Shown here in pieces: positions 52,126 to 60,793 of a stretch of 64,000 nucleotides of DNA. The position numbers and the translations under genes are program-made. The stretch covers positions 1 to 64,000 of the forward strand of contig CAZEPJ010000011.1 in NCBI GenBank assembly GCA_964514105.1. The letters are read 5' to 3'. The notes under the pieces were generated by a model. The model was not told the origin of the DNA. It saw only the letters and a list, made by a program, of their open reading frames with translations, and made no database searches. Position 1 is the first letter of the stretch. Every line of letters begins with the position of its first letter. This stretch comes from CAZEPJ01 sp964514105 (GTDB taxonomy: Bacteria > Desulfobacterota > Desulfocorpusculales > Desulfocorpusculum).

Positions 52126-53466
52126 TCAGTGGCCCTTCCTCATGTCCTTGAAACGCCTGGCCTTGACGTCGTACCGTGGTAGGGATCCGTACGGGTGAAA
52201 TGAGACGGCGTAGCCCAGGTTGGTCTGAAGCCTGAGCTGCTGGGTCAACCTGGCCAGCACGTCCTCCTGCCGGCCCGCGGCCTCGGGCCTGAGCTCCACC
52301 TTGAGGGCTATGGCGTCCGTGTTTCCGGCGCGGGTGACCACCACCTCGTACTCGTCGCCCAGCTCGGGGATGCCCCGCACCACCTCCTCGATGGCCGTGG
52401 GCGCCAGCAGGACCCCTTTGACCTTGGTGATGTCGTCGGCGCGTCCGACGACGCCCCCCTTGATCATGCGGTACGTCCTTCCGCAGGGGCACTGGGCCTC
52501 GTGCCACATGATGAGGTCCTTGGAGTCGAAGCAGACGCAGGGCTGGGCCACGCGATCGAAGGCCGTGATGATCAGCTTGCCCAACCGGTTGGGCTCCTCG
52601 ATGATCTCCCCCGTATGGGGGTCCTGGATCTGCACCAGGAAGAGCCCCTCGTTGACGTGAAGACCTCCCGGCTGCGCCTGGCATTCATAGCCCCACGCCC
52701 CGATCTCCGTGGCGCCCACGTGGTCGTAGACCTTGGCCCCCCAGGCCTCCTCCATCCGCCGTTTGGTGGCGGGGACGCTGGCCCCGGGTTCCCCGGCGCA
52801 GGTGATCCTGCGAACCGAGAGGTCCTGGCGCGGGTCCAGGCCGAGCCGGTTGACGGCCGCATCGGCCATGCCCAGGACGTAGGTGGGGGTGGCCATCATG
52901 GCAGTGGCCCGGATCTCCTGCATCTTCAGGATGCGCGCCTCGGTGTCCAGGACTCCCCCCGGGACGACCTCGCAGCCCATCTTCTCGGCGGCGTAATGCC
53001 CGGCCCAGAAGGCCACGAACACGTTGTATCCGAAGGGGATGAAGACCCGATCGCTCTTTCGGTATCCCTGGGCGTAGAGGATATAGGACCAGCACTCGGA
53101 CCACCACTCCCAGTCCTGCCAGGTGTCGGGCTGGTACACGGGCTGGCCCGTGGTGCCGCTGGTCTGGCGGAATGCCGTGACCTCCTCCAGGGGGACGCAG
53201 AGCATGTCCCCGTACGGGAAGGGTTCCCGCCTCTGGATGTCCCGCATCATCCCTTTCTCGATGCGGGGGACACGGGAGGCGTCCTCCAGGGACCGGATGT
53301 CCCCGGGCTCGATGCCGGCTTCCCGGTAAAGGCGCCGATGGAAGCGGGACCGCTCGTACGCCCAGCGGAAGATGCGCTTGAACTTGCGCAGCTGGAGGGC
53401 CCTCAACTCCTCACGGTCGAGGGTCTCCATGAGGGGGTTCCACATCCGATCGGCAGCCGGAAACAT
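52126..53466 (-). CDS. paaK: Phenylacetate-CoA ligase (PaaK-like AMP-forming)
   Basis: 446 residues, the usual PaaK length. The P-loop FRQTSGTTGQPVYQPDTWQD, YDHVGATEIGAWGYEC, and VVGRADDITKVKGVLLAPTA (hinge) with C-terminal LPRYDVKARRFKD (Lys) are intact. CDS-internal cysteines (ECQ, CVCF, QCPCGR) may bind zinc as in the family. It forms aryl-CoA from a carboxylate, ATP and CoA. ATG 53466 has only a weak ribosome site; upstream in-frame ATGs exist. It leads the paaK-TRAP operon. Confidence 0.9.
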   Translation of the reverse strand: MFPAADRMWNPLMETLDREELRALQLRKFKRIFRWAYERSRFHRRLYREAGIEPGDIRSLEDASRVPRIEKGMMRDIQRREPFPYGDMLCVPLEEVTAFRQTSGTTGQPVYQPDTWQDWEWWSECWSYILYAQGYRKSDRVFIPFGYNVFVAFWAGHYAAEKMGCEVVPGGVLDTEARILKMQEIRATAMMATPTYVLGMADAAVNRLGLDPRQDLSVRRITCAGEPGASVPATKRRMEEAWGAKVYDHVGATEIGAWGYECQAQPGGLHVNEGLFLVQIQDPHTGEIIEEPNRLGKLIITAFDRVAQPCVCFDSKDLIMWHEAQCPCGRTYRMIKGGVVGRADDITKVKGVLLAPTAIEEVVRGIPELGDEYEVVVTRAGNTDAIALKVELRPEAAGRQEDVLARLTQQLRLQTNLGYAVSFHPYGSLPRYDVKARRFKDMRKGH

Positions 53467-53777
53467 GGTCGTCCGCCCTGTCAGGTCCGCGGAGTCCATC
53501 CCCTCGCAACGGGGGCCCCATTGCGCCGAGGCACTCCGGAGGCCAGGGGTAAGGAAAGACCAGGCCACGTCCGCGAGCCCAAGCCCCTCGGCCCTCCTGC
53601 GGTTGCGAGAGGGGCCCCCCCTCCATCCCGGGTACCGCATGAGCCGCGGGCCGGCAAAGGGTGCCGGACAAACGATGGGAGGAGTCAAGGCCCCCGGGCC
53701 CGCCAACGGTGCACACGGCTCCCGGCAGTAATGACGCGGCCCGCCAATGTCAGGGGCCGCCCTGGGCTGTCTGGATT

Positions 53778-53792
53778 GGGCCTGCCAGGCCC
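53778..53792. promoter_or_regulatory. 15-bp palindrome at paaK transcription start
   Basis: GGGCCTG-C-CAGGCCC, a perfect 7-bp inverted repeat about a central base, directly downstream of the -10 box and over the predicted start site. The position suits a repressor operator. Confidence 0.4.
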
Positions 53793-53821
53793 TTTCTATC
53801 GTCGTACACCCGTCTTGTCAA
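53793..53821 (-). promoter_or_regulatory. Sigma70-type promoter for paaK-TRAP operon
   Basis: TTGACA (53821-53816), 17-bp spacer, TAGAAA (53798-53793) on the minus strand. The boxes and spacing equal those of the TAXI promoter at 8139-8167. Confidence 0.6.
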
Positions 53822-53845
53822 GAAAAACGAAAGCACCGTCCCCTC

Positions 53846-54442
53846 TCATTTCTCATGCACCTTGACCTTCATCTCGATGCGCTCGTTGGGGTTGTCGGCC
53901 TTGTCCCGGGGCTGGCTGACGATCTTGTCGGCCACGTCCATGCCCGACACCACCTCGCCGAAGGCCGAGTACTTGCGGTCCAGAAACGAGGCGTCGGCCA
54001 CGCAAATGAAGAACTGGGATCCGGCGCTGTCTGGATGGGACGACCGGGCCATGGAGAGGGTTCCCCTCTTGTGTGGCCTCTCGTTGAACTCCCCCTTGAT
54101 GGTGTATCCCGGCCCGCCCGTGCCGTGCTTGGAGCGATCCGGGCTCTTGGAGTTGGGGTCCCCGCCCTGGATCATGAATCCCGGGATGACCCTGTGGAAG
54201 GTGGTGCCGTCGTAAAAGCCCTTCCTGGCCAGATCGATGAAATTGGCCACGTGGCCCGGGGCCGCGTCAGGGAAGAACCTGATCTGGATGTTTCCGAAGC
54301 GGGTCTCGATGGTGGCGCTTGTCTCGCTCATCTTCCTGATCTCCTCCTGGGTGAACCCGGACTGTTTGGGCTGCGCCTCCCCCTCTGGGGCCAGGGCGAG
54401 GACCGCGGCCAGGGTCAAGGCAGCGGCGAGCCGACATCTCAT
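53846..54442 (-). CDS. Periplasmic cyclophilin-type peptidyl-prolyl isomerase
   Basis: 198 residues. Signal peptide to about residue 24 (EGEAQ), then a cyclophilin domain: GHVANFIDLARKGFYDGTTF, HRVIPGFMIQGGDP (catalytic Arg), and AGSQFFICVADASFLD. It speeds Xaa-Pro isomerisation during folding of exported proteins. AGGAGGGG precedes ATG 54442, and a good promoter lies at 54505-54533. Confidence 0.94.
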   Translation of the reverse strand: MRCRLAAALTLAAVLALAPEGEAQPKQSGFTQEEIRKMSETSATIETRFGNIQIRFFPDAAPGHVANFIDLARKGFYDGTTFHRVIPGFMIQGGDPNSKSPDRSKHGTGGPGYTIKGEFNERPHKRGTLSMARSSHPDSAGSQFFICVADASFLDRKYSAFGEVVSGMDVADKIVSQPRDKADNPNERIEMKVKVHEK

Positions 54443-54504
54443 GACGCCCCTCCTGCAACAGAGCGATCTTCCCACGGCCCCGGCCGGGCGGCGGGAGAGA
54501 GACC

Positions 54505-54533
54505 TTCATACCATCCGCACAGGGGGAAGTCAA
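54505..54533 (-). promoter_or_regulatory. Sigma70-type promoter for cyclophilin gene
   Basis: Minus strand TTGACT (54533-54528), 17-bp spacer, TATGAA (54510-54505). The start would be near 54498, about 56 bp before the ATG. It is divergent from the lepA promoter. Confidence 0.6.
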
Positions 54534-54557
54534 ACGGGACCCCGCCCTCCCGTTGGT

Positions 54558-54586
54558 TTGACATAACTTTCTAAACTGGCTAGCCT
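54558..54586 (+). promoter_or_regulatory. Sigma70-type promoter for lepA-hemW
   Basis: A perfect TTGACA (54558-54563), 17-bp A/T-rich spacer, TAGCCT (54581-54586). The start would be near 54593, about 40 bp before lepA. Confidence 0.6.
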
Positions 54587-54634
54587 ATTTCTCAACCCAG
54601 GTGCATCGCGGGCCTTCCTTCGGGGAGGGCTTCT

Positions 54635-56449
54635 TTGTTTTGGGACGGGACCGTGCGACACATCCGCAATTTCAGCATCATCGCCCACATCGACCACGGC
54701 AAATCCACCCTGGCCGACCGTCTCATTCAATTCACGGGGGTGGTGGACCCGCGGCACTTCCAGGACCAGATCCTGGACACCATGGAGATCGAGCGGGAGC
54801 GGGGCATCACCATCAAGAGCCAGGCCATCTCCCTGCCCTACAAGGCCAGGGACGGCAGGCAATACGTCCTCAACCTCATCGACACCCCGGGCCACGTGGA
54901 CTTCACGTACGAGGTCTCCAGGGCCCTGGCCTCCTGCGAGGGGGTGCTCCTGCTCATCGATGCGGCCCAGGGCGTGCAGGCCCAGACCCTGGCCAACCTC
55001 TACCTCGCCATGGAAAACGACCTGGAGGTCATCCCGGTCATCAACAAGATCGACCTGCCAACGGCCGACGTGGACCGGGTCATGGAGCAGATCGAGGCGG
55101 AGCTGGGCCTGGACCCTTACAGCCATCTGCAATGCTCGGCCAAGGAGGGGATCGGAATCGAGGATCTGCTGGAGGCCGTCGTCCAGCGCATCCCGCCGCC
55201 CAAGGGCGACCCCGCCTCGCCCCTGGCGGCCCTGATCTTCGATGCCCAGTATGACCCGTTTCGGGGAACGGTCATTCACTGCCGCATTTTCGATGGATCC
55301 ATGGAGGCCGGCCACACCATCCGCTTCATGTCCAACGACGCCACGTATCGGGTGGAGGAGGTGGGCCGCTTCCTCCTGTCGAGGCAGAAGACCGACCGGC
55401 TGGTCGCCGGGGAGGTGGGCTACGTCATCGCGGGGGTGAAGACCGTCTCCGACGTCCGCATCGGGGACACCATCACCCGTCACGAGGCCCCCTGCGCCGG
55501 AGCGCTGCCCGGTTTCCGGGAGATCAAGCCCGTGGTCTTCGCGTCCATCTACCCCATCTCGTCCGAGGACTACGAGGACTTGGCCGTGGCCCTGGAGAAG
55601 TACAAGCTCAACGACGCGGCCCTGGTGTACCAGAAGGACTCGTCCCTGGCCCTGGGGCTGGGCTTCCGATGCGGGTTCCTGGGGTTGCTTCACCTGGAGA
55701 TCGTGCAGGAGCGGTTGGAGCGCGAATACGGCCTCTCCATCATCCTCTCGGTGCCCAGCGTGCGGTACCGCTTCACCCTCAAGGACGGCCGGCAGGTGGA
55801 GGTGGACAATCCCGCCCACTACCCCAACCCCATGACCATAGCCAGGGGGGAGGAGCCCTACATCCGGGCCACCATGCTCCTGCCCGAGCGCTACCTGGGG
55901 GGCGTGATGAAACTGTGCATGGACCGCCGCGGCAGCAACTCGCGCCTCACGTACCCCAGCCCGGGCCGGGTGGAGCTCATCTTCGACATGCCCCTGGCCG
56001 AGACCATCTACGACTTCTACGACCGCTTCAAGTCGGTGACCCAAGGGTACGGTTCCTTCGACTACGACCTGATCGATTACCGGGAAGGGGATCTGGTGGT
56101 GGTGGACATCCTGGTCAATGGCGAGAAGGTGGATGCCCTGTCACAGATCGTCCACCGGGGGAACGCCCGGGCCCGTGCCCTGCTGGCCTGCGAGCGGCTG
56201 AAGGACGAGATTCCCAGGCAGCTCTTCCGCATCGCCATCCAGGGGGCCATCGGCGGGGAGATCATCGCCCGGACCAACATCTCCGCGTACCGAAAGGACG
56301 TGACCGCCAAGTGCTACGGGGGGGATATCACCCGCAAGCGCAAGCTCCTGGAGCGGCAGAAGAAGGGGAAAAAGCGCATGAAGATGATCGGGTCTGTCAC
56401 CATCCCCCAGAGCGCCTTTCTGGCGGTCCTGAAATCCAACGGGGACTGA
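54635..56449 (+). CDS. lepA: Elongation factor 4 (LepA)
   Basis: 604 residues, the family length. Ribosome-binding GTPase that can back-translocate ribosomes. G1 AHIDHGKST, G2/switch ERERGITIKSQA, G3 DTPGHVDF, G4 NKIDLP, G5 SAKEGIG, and the C-terminal LepA domain ending with a Lys-rich tail (RQKKGKKRMKMIGSV) are present. I take TTG 54635 after GGGGAGGG. GTG 54653 would give the more usual short N-terminus. Confidence 0.97.
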   Translation: MFWDGTVRHIRNFSIIAHIDHGKSTLADRLIQFTGVVDPRHFQDQILDTMEIERERGITIKSQAISLPYKARDGRQYVLNLIDTPGHVDFTYEVSRALASCEGVLLLIDAAQGVQAQTLANLYLAMENDLEVIPVINKIDLPTADVDRVMEQIEAELGLDPYSHLQCSAKEGIGIEDLLEAVVQRIPPPKGDPASPLAALIFDAQYDPFRGTVIHCRIFDGSMEAGHTIRFMSNDATYRVEEVGRFLLSRQKTDRLVAGEVGYVIAGVKTVSDVRIGDTITRHEAPCAGALPGFREIKPVVFASIYPISSEDYEDLAVALEKYKLNDAALVYQKDSSLALGLGFRCGFLGLLHLEIVQERLEREYGLSIILSVPSVRYRFTLKDGRQVEVDNPAHYPNPMTIARGEEPYIRATMLLPERYLGGVMKLCMDRRGSNSRLTYPSPGRVELIFDMPLAETIYDFYDRFKSVTQGYGSFDYDLIDYREGDLVVVDILVNGEKVDALSQIVHRGNARARALLACERLKDEIPRQLFRIAIQGAIGGEIIARTNISAYRKDVTAKCYGGDITRKRKLLERQKKGKKRMKMIGSVTIPQSAFLAVLKSNGD

Positions 56450-57700
56450 ATGGGAAAGAAGAGCACGGAATTGAGGAGTCAGGAGACAGGCGGGGGGATC
56501 CGGGATCCAGGGTCCAGCATGAAAGACACGGGAGCCGGAATTCGCGCACCGCGGGCGAGAGATGACCGACGCCCGGCGCCTGCCGGCGCCGGTCTGTACA
56601 TCCACATCCCCTTTTGCGTGAGCAAGTGCCCCTATTGCGACTTCTGCTCCACGACGGCACTGGATCGGATCCCCGGGTTCCTGGCGGCCCTGGAACTGGA
56701 GATGGGCCGGCACGGGGGAGAGTGGGGGTCCTTCGACACCCTTTACCTGGGCGGTGGGACCCCTTCCGTGCTCTCCAAAGAGGATCTGGGGCGGATCGTG
56801 GCCATGGCGCGGGATCATTTCAACATCGTGCCCGAGGCCGAGATCACCGTGGAGATCAACCCCGGGGATCTGGGTGCAGTCGATCTGGAGCGCCTGCGGC
56901 GACTCGGGGTGAGCAGGCTCAGCATCGGTGTGCAGTCCCTGGACGAGGGTGTGCTCTCCTTCCTGGGGCGGCGGCACACCGGGGCCCAGGCCGAGGCGGC
57001 CGTATCGGCCGCAAGAGAGGCGGGGTTCGAAAACGTGGGGATTGATCTGATCTACGGGGTGCCCGGGCAGGGGCTGGCTGGCTGGATGCGTACCCTGGGG
57101 AGGGCACTGGCCCTCGAGCCCGAGCACCTGTCTTGCTACGAGCTGACCCTGGAGCCCAAGACGCCCCTGGGGCGACGCCACGCCCGGAAAGCGTTCCGTC
57201 TGCCCTCCGAGGAGCTGCAACGGGCGTTCTTCCTGCGCACCTCGGAGTTCCTGGAGGGGGCGGGCTACATCCACTACGAGGTGTCCAACTTCGCCCGGGA
57301 CCCCTCCCTCGCGTCCCGGCACAACCAGAAGTACTGGGATCACACGCCGTACCTGGGGCTGGGCCCCTCGGCCCACTCCTGTGGAGGCCCCCGCCGCTGG
57401 TGGAACCATCCATCGCTCGACGAATACGTCGCGGCCCTGCGGCACGGGAGATCCCCCGTGGCCGGGGCGGAGTTCCTGACGGCTGAGCAGCGCCGCTTGG
57501 AGGCGGTATACCTGGGCCTGCGAACGCGAAAGGGCGTGGATCTGGAAGCATTCGCCCGCCGCCATGGGTGCGATCTCCTGGCGGAGCGGCGCGCCGCCCT
57601 GGGGCTTCTTCGGGCCAGGGGCCTGGTGCGCATCGAGGACGGGCATCTGCGCCCGACCCGTGCCGGCCTCGCCGTGGCCGACCAGCTGGCCCTGCTGTGA
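56450..57700 (+). CDS. hemW: Radical SAM heme chaperone HemW-like protein
   Basis: 416 residues. The HemW cluster motif IPFCVSKCPYCDFCS (CxxxCxxCxC) is followed by YLGGGTPSVLS, GVQSLDEGVLSFLGRRH, DLIYGVPGQ and the HemW C-terminal domain (YEVSNFAR, YLGLGPSAHS). HemW delivers heme; older names call it an anaerobic coproporphyrinogen III oxidase. The start ATG directly abuts the lepA stop and gives about 45 extra N-terminal residues; ATG 56519 is an alternative. The lepA-hemW pairing is common in bacteria. Confidence 0.94.
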   Translation: MGKKSTELRSQETGGGIRDPGSSMKDTGAGIRAPRARDDRRPAPAGAGLYIHIPFCVSKCPYCDFCSTTALDRIPGFLAALELEMGRHGGEWGSFDTLYLGGGTPSVLSKEDLGRIVAMARDHFNIVPEAEITVEINPGDLGAVDLERLRRLGVSRLSIGVQSLDEGVLSFLGRRHTGAQAEAAVSAAREAGFENVGIDLIYGVPGQGLAGWMRTLGRALALEPEHLSCYELTLEPKTPLGRRHARKAFRLPSEELQRAFFLRTSEFLEGAGYIHYEVSNFARDPSLASRHNQKYWDHTPYLGLGPSAHSCGGPRRWWNHPSLDEYVAALRHGRSPVAGAEFLTAEQRRLEAVYLGLRTRKGVDLEAFARRHGCDLLAERRAALGLLRARGLVRIEDGHLRPTRAGLAVADQLALL

Positions 57701-57836
57701 GGGGCCCGCGCCTGACGAGCTCCCCCGTCCCTGTCCCGTCCCTGCCCAGGGCCCCCCAGTCGCCCCCAGGAGGCGACTCCACGCCAGCGAAGGGGAAAGC
57801 CTTTCTCCCGGACCATTTCCGCGCTGCGTTTTTTCC

Positions 57837-57865
57837 TTGACAAGTCCGCTTGGACGCAGTACACA
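57837..57865 (+). promoter_or_regulatory. Promoter for CoA-ligase/TAXI operon
   Basis: A perfect TTGACA (57837-57842), 17-bp spacer, weak TACACA (57860-57865). The spacer holds the small inverted repeat GTCC-GCTT-GGAC. The surrounding A/T-rich stretch stands out from the neighbourhood. Transcription would begin near 57872. Confidence 0.5.
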
Positions 57866-57880
57866 AGCGATATCCCACTA

Positions 57881-57907
57881 TACGGACAAATATTCCGATA
57901 TACGGAA
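57881..57907. promoter_or_regulatory. Candidate IclR-type operator
   Basis: TTCCG-ATATA-CGGAA at 57893-57907 is a perfect 15-bp inverted repeat. A third half site TACGGACA at 57881-57888 repeats TACGGAACA at 57901-57909. It lies between the predicted start site and the first gene of an operon that encodes its own IclR regulator. The size and symmetry match IclR-family operators. Confidence 0.5.
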
Positions 57908-57927
57908 CAATATGGGAGAGACCGTCC

Positions 57928-59085
57928 ATGCGGCTGTTCGAATACGAAGCCAAGGAGATCTTCGCCCAGGCAGGGATTCCCACGCCCCGCTCCGGTTGCG
58001 CCCGAAGCCCCGGGGAGGCTCGTGAGACCGCCGCCCGGATCGGCGGGCCGGTGGTCCTCAAACCTCAGACCCTCGCCAAGGCCAGGGGCAAGGCCGGGCT
58101 GATTTGTTTTGCGGATCATCCCGAGGAGGCGGAGGACCGGTGCAGGACGCTCCTGGGTCGTACCCACAACGGCCAAGCCATCGAGGCCGTCCTGGTGGAG
58201 GAGAAGGTCCGGCTCCTGGCGGAGTTATTCCTGGGGATTGCCGTGGACTACGCCAAGGCCTCGCCCACGGTCATCGTCAGTTCAGAGGGAGGCGTGGACG
58301 TGGAGACGACGGCTCGCCAGAGGCCGGATTGCGTGCGAATGATCTCCACATCCCCGTCCAAGGGGCTCGGCGCTCGGGACGCCGCCCGATTGGTGGACTT
58401 CCTGCGGGGGCTGAAGCCTGAAATCCTCTCGGGGCCCGCTTGCGCCGAGCTTGAACTCGCCCTCCAGCGCCTGTACGAGATCTTCAGCGGGCACGACTGC
58501 GAACTGGTGGAGATCAATCCCATGGGGATACGGGAGGACTCGAGCCTGGCGGCCCTCGACGGGTTCATGGTCGTCGACGATGAAGCCCAGTTCAGACAAG
58601 CGGGTCTGGTCCGGCCCCGCGCCCAGAGCGAGGAGGAGTTCCGGAGGGAGCAGGAGTTCAAGAAGAAGGGGTGGACGTATATCCCCATGGAGGGAGAAAT
58701 CGGGATTCTCTCCAGCGGGGCCGGAATCACCATGGCCATCATGGACCTCATCAACCTCAACGGGGGCAAGCCGGCCAATTTCCTGGATACGGCACAGATG
58801 AACCGGCAGGGGATGTACGAGGCATTTCAGATCTTCCACCACAGCCCGGAGCTGAAAGTACTGCTGGTGAACGTTTTTGCGGGGCTGAACCGCTGCGATG
58901 ATCTGGCACTCGGGATCCAGGATTACCTGAGGGACTTCAAGGCCCCCTTCCCCATCGTGGTCAGGATGATCGGGAATCGGGATCGGGAGGGGAGGGAGAT
59001 CCTGCAGTCCATCGGAATTCAAGCCATCGCCAGCCTGGAGGAAGCTGTGGAGAAAGCCATTGCAACGGCAAGGGGCACGCCATGA
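57928..59085 (+). CDS. Succinate/malate-CoA ligase beta-like subunit (ATP-grasp)
   Basis: 385 residues. MRLFEYEAKEIFAQAGIPTPRS is the SucC/MtkA start. GGPVVLKPQTLAKARGKAG, LVEINPMGIRED and ILSSGAGITMAIMDLI, GGKPANFLD follow the family order. With the next gene it forms an acid-CoA ligase that makes a CoA thioester from a dicarboxylate using ATP or GTP. ATG 57928 has GGGAGAG upstream; the extension to 57850 crosses the promoter region. The substrate is probably not only succinate, given the transporter and lyase context. Confidence 0.9.
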   Translation: MRLFEYEAKEIFAQAGIPTPRSGCARSPGEARETAARIGGPVVLKPQTLAKARGKAGLICFADHPEEAEDRCRTLLGRTHNGQAIEAVLVEEKVRLLAELFLGIAVDYAKASPTVIVSSEGGVDVETTARQRPDCVRMISTSPSKGLGARDAARLVDFLRGLKPEILSGPACAELELALQRLYEIFSGHDCELVEINPMGIREDSSLAALDGFMVVDDEAQFRQAGLVRPRAQSEEEFRREQEFKKKGWTYIPMEGEIGILSSGAGITMAIMDLINLNGGKPANFLDTAQMNRQGMYEAFQIFHHSPELKVLLVNVFAGLNRCDDLALGIQDYLRDFKAPFPIVVRMIGNRDREGREILQSIGIQAIASLEEAVEKAIATARGTP

Positions 59086-59960
59086 GCATCCTTGCATTTG
59101 CGCAAACCCGAGTCCTGATCCGGGGCATCACGGGCGCCGCGGCCCGCCATCACACAAGAAACATGCTGGACTACGGGACCAAGATCGTGGCCGGCGTTCG
59201 ACCCGGAGCGGGGGGCGAGTCCGTGGAGGGCGTTCCGGTATACGACAGCGTGGAGGAGGCCTGCCGGGAACACCGGGTGGATGCATCCATTCTGTTCATC
59301 CCCGCTGCAGCGGTGAAGAACGCCGCCCTGGAGGACATTCGACGCGGGATCCGCCTCCTGGTCATCCACGCCGAACACGTCCCCCTCCACGATGCCATGG
59401 TCATCCTGGAGGAGGCCCGGGAGAGGGACGCCGTGATCATCGGCCCCAACACGCCGGGGATAATCTCCCCTCCGCAGAGGGCCAAACTGGGGTTCGTTCC
59501 TTCCATGTATTTCAAACCGGGGCCCATTGGCGTCGCTTCCCGGAGCGGGACCCTCACCTATGAGCTGGTCTCGCGTCTCACCGCCCGCGGCCTCGGCCAG
59601 AGCACCGTCATCGGCGTGGGGGGAGATCGAATCGTGGGGTTGAGATTTGCCCAGGCGCTGGCGCGCTTCGAGGCAGACCCGGACACCGAGGCGGTCCTGC
59701 TCATCGGAGAGATCGGAGGCTCCATGGAGGAGGAGGCGGGAGAAATGGTCGCGCGGGGTGAGACCAAGAAACCCGTGTTCGCCTACCTGGCGGGCCACAC
59801 CGCCCCTGAAGGAAAACGGGTGGGCCACGCCGGGGCCATCATCGACCGCTCCAGAGGGACGGCCGAGGGAAAGATGAAGGCATTGAACGACTCCGGGGTT
59901 CGCGTGGGAAGGACCATCGCCCAGGTGGTGGAGACCATGGTGCAGACTCTGCACCGATGA
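59082..59960 (+). CDS. Succinate/malate-CoA ligase alpha-like subunit
   Basis: 292 residues. The CoA-binding domain VLIRGITGAAARHHTRNMLDYGT, IIGPNTPGIISP and the phosphohistidine loop KRVGHAGAIIDRSRGTAEGK match SucD/MtkB. ATG 59082 overlaps the beta stop (ATGA). Position 155 onward reads GVASRSGTLTYELVSRL as in SucD. It pairs with the beta subunit at 57928. Confidence 0.92.
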   Translation: MSILAFAQTRVLIRGITGAAARHHTRNMLDYGTKIVAGVRPGAGGESVEGVPVYDSVEEACREHRVDASILFIPAAAVKNAALEDIRRGIRLLVIHAEHVPLHDAMVILEEARERDAVIIGPNTPGIISPPQRAKLGFVPSMYFKPGPIGVASRSGTLTYELVSRLTARGLGQSTVIGVGGDRIVGLRFAQALARFEADPDTEAVLLIGEIGGSMEEEAGEMVARGETKKPVFAYLAGHTAPEGKRVGHAGAIIDRSRGTAEGKMKALNDSGVRVGRTIAQVVETMVQTLHR

Positions 59961-59973
59961 CGATCCGAGAGCC

Positions 59974-60753
59974 ATGACAGACAAAGACCACCTCCAGTCC
60001 CTGGAGAAGGGGCTGAGCATACTGGAGCTGATCTCGAGGCACGGGTCCCCCCTCAAGCTGGAGAGACTGATGCAGCTCTCGGGAATCAAGAAGACCTCCT
60101 GCTTCCGCATCCTGAAGACGCTGACCCACCTGGGGTTTCTGGCTCGCGAGCCCGAAGGGAAGGCGTACTGCCTGGGCCCCAAGATGATCTCCATCGGTCT
60201 TTCCGCTCTGGAAAACAGGGGGGTAAGGGAACTGGCGCTTCCCTACATGAGACAGATCCGCGAGAGGACCGGGGCCACCGTGAACCTCGCCATCCTCAGC
60301 GGTGGGGATGTCATCTTCGTGGAAAGGCTGCAGTCGGCCCATATCGTGGAGACGAACCTTCGGGTGGGGTCCCGCCTCTCGGCCCACTGCTCTTCCATGG
60401 GAAAGGCCATTTTGGCCTTTGCCCCCCAAGGGGAACTGGACGATCTGCTGGGGAGGATCGACTTCCACAGGAGAACCGACAGGACGATCATCAGCCCGGC
60501 CGCATTCCGAAAGGAACTCGCCGAGGTCCGCCAAAGGGGGTTCGCGTTGAACAACGAGGAGCTGGAAACAGGGCTCTTCGCCATTGCGGCCCCGTTGCGA
60601 GACCGGAGCGGGCACGCTGTGGCGGCCATGAACATTTCATTTCCGTTGCTGCGTCATTCCAAGAAGGAGGCCATGGAGGTCTTTCGTCCCATGCTCCTGG
60701 ATGCCTGCGGGGAGATCTCCTCCCTGTTGGGGTTTCGGCCCAAGGCCATGTGA
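59974..60753 (+). CDS. IclR family transcriptional regulator
   Basis: 259 residues. An N-terminal winged helix (about 5-70; LEKGLSILELISRHGSPLKL, GIKKTSCFRILKTLTHLGFL) is followed by the IclR effector domain (VNLAILSGGDVIFVERLQS, SAHCSSMGKAILAF, RQRGFALNNEELETGLFAIA). It is encoded inside the operon it probably controls through the 57881-57907 site. The effector is likely the imported acid or its CoA thioester (inference). Confidence 0.93.
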   Translation: MTDKDHLQSLEKGLSILELISRHGSPLKLERLMQLSGIKKTSCFRILKTLTHLGFLAREPEGKAYCLGPKMISIGLSALENRGVRELALPYMRQIRERTGATVNLAILSGGDVIFVERLQSAHIVETNLRVGSRLSAHCSSMGKAILAFAPQGELDDLLGRIDFHRRTDRTIISPAAFRKELAEVRQRGFALNNEELETGLFAIAAPLRDRSGHAVAAMNISFPLLRHSKKEAMEVFRPMLLDACGEISSLLGFRPKAM

Positions 60754-60793
60754 CGCCATGGCCATCGGAAACCTTGGATCAAGGAGGAACGCC

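Larger units (their letters stand above)
53467..53845. other. paaK leader region, no gene seen
   Basis: 379 bp between paaK and the cyclophilin gene. It contains the promoter at 53793-53821 and a palindrome at 53778-53792. If that promoter is used, paaK has a leader of about 320 bp, long enough for RNA-level control. I did not recognise a riboswitch fold in it. Confidence 0.5.

Noticed and set aside
57785..57836. Intrinsic terminator after hemW ending in T6
   Set aside because: The GGGAAAG/CTTTCTCCC pairing is imperfect and about 20 bp separate it from the T-run, so the geometry is poor.
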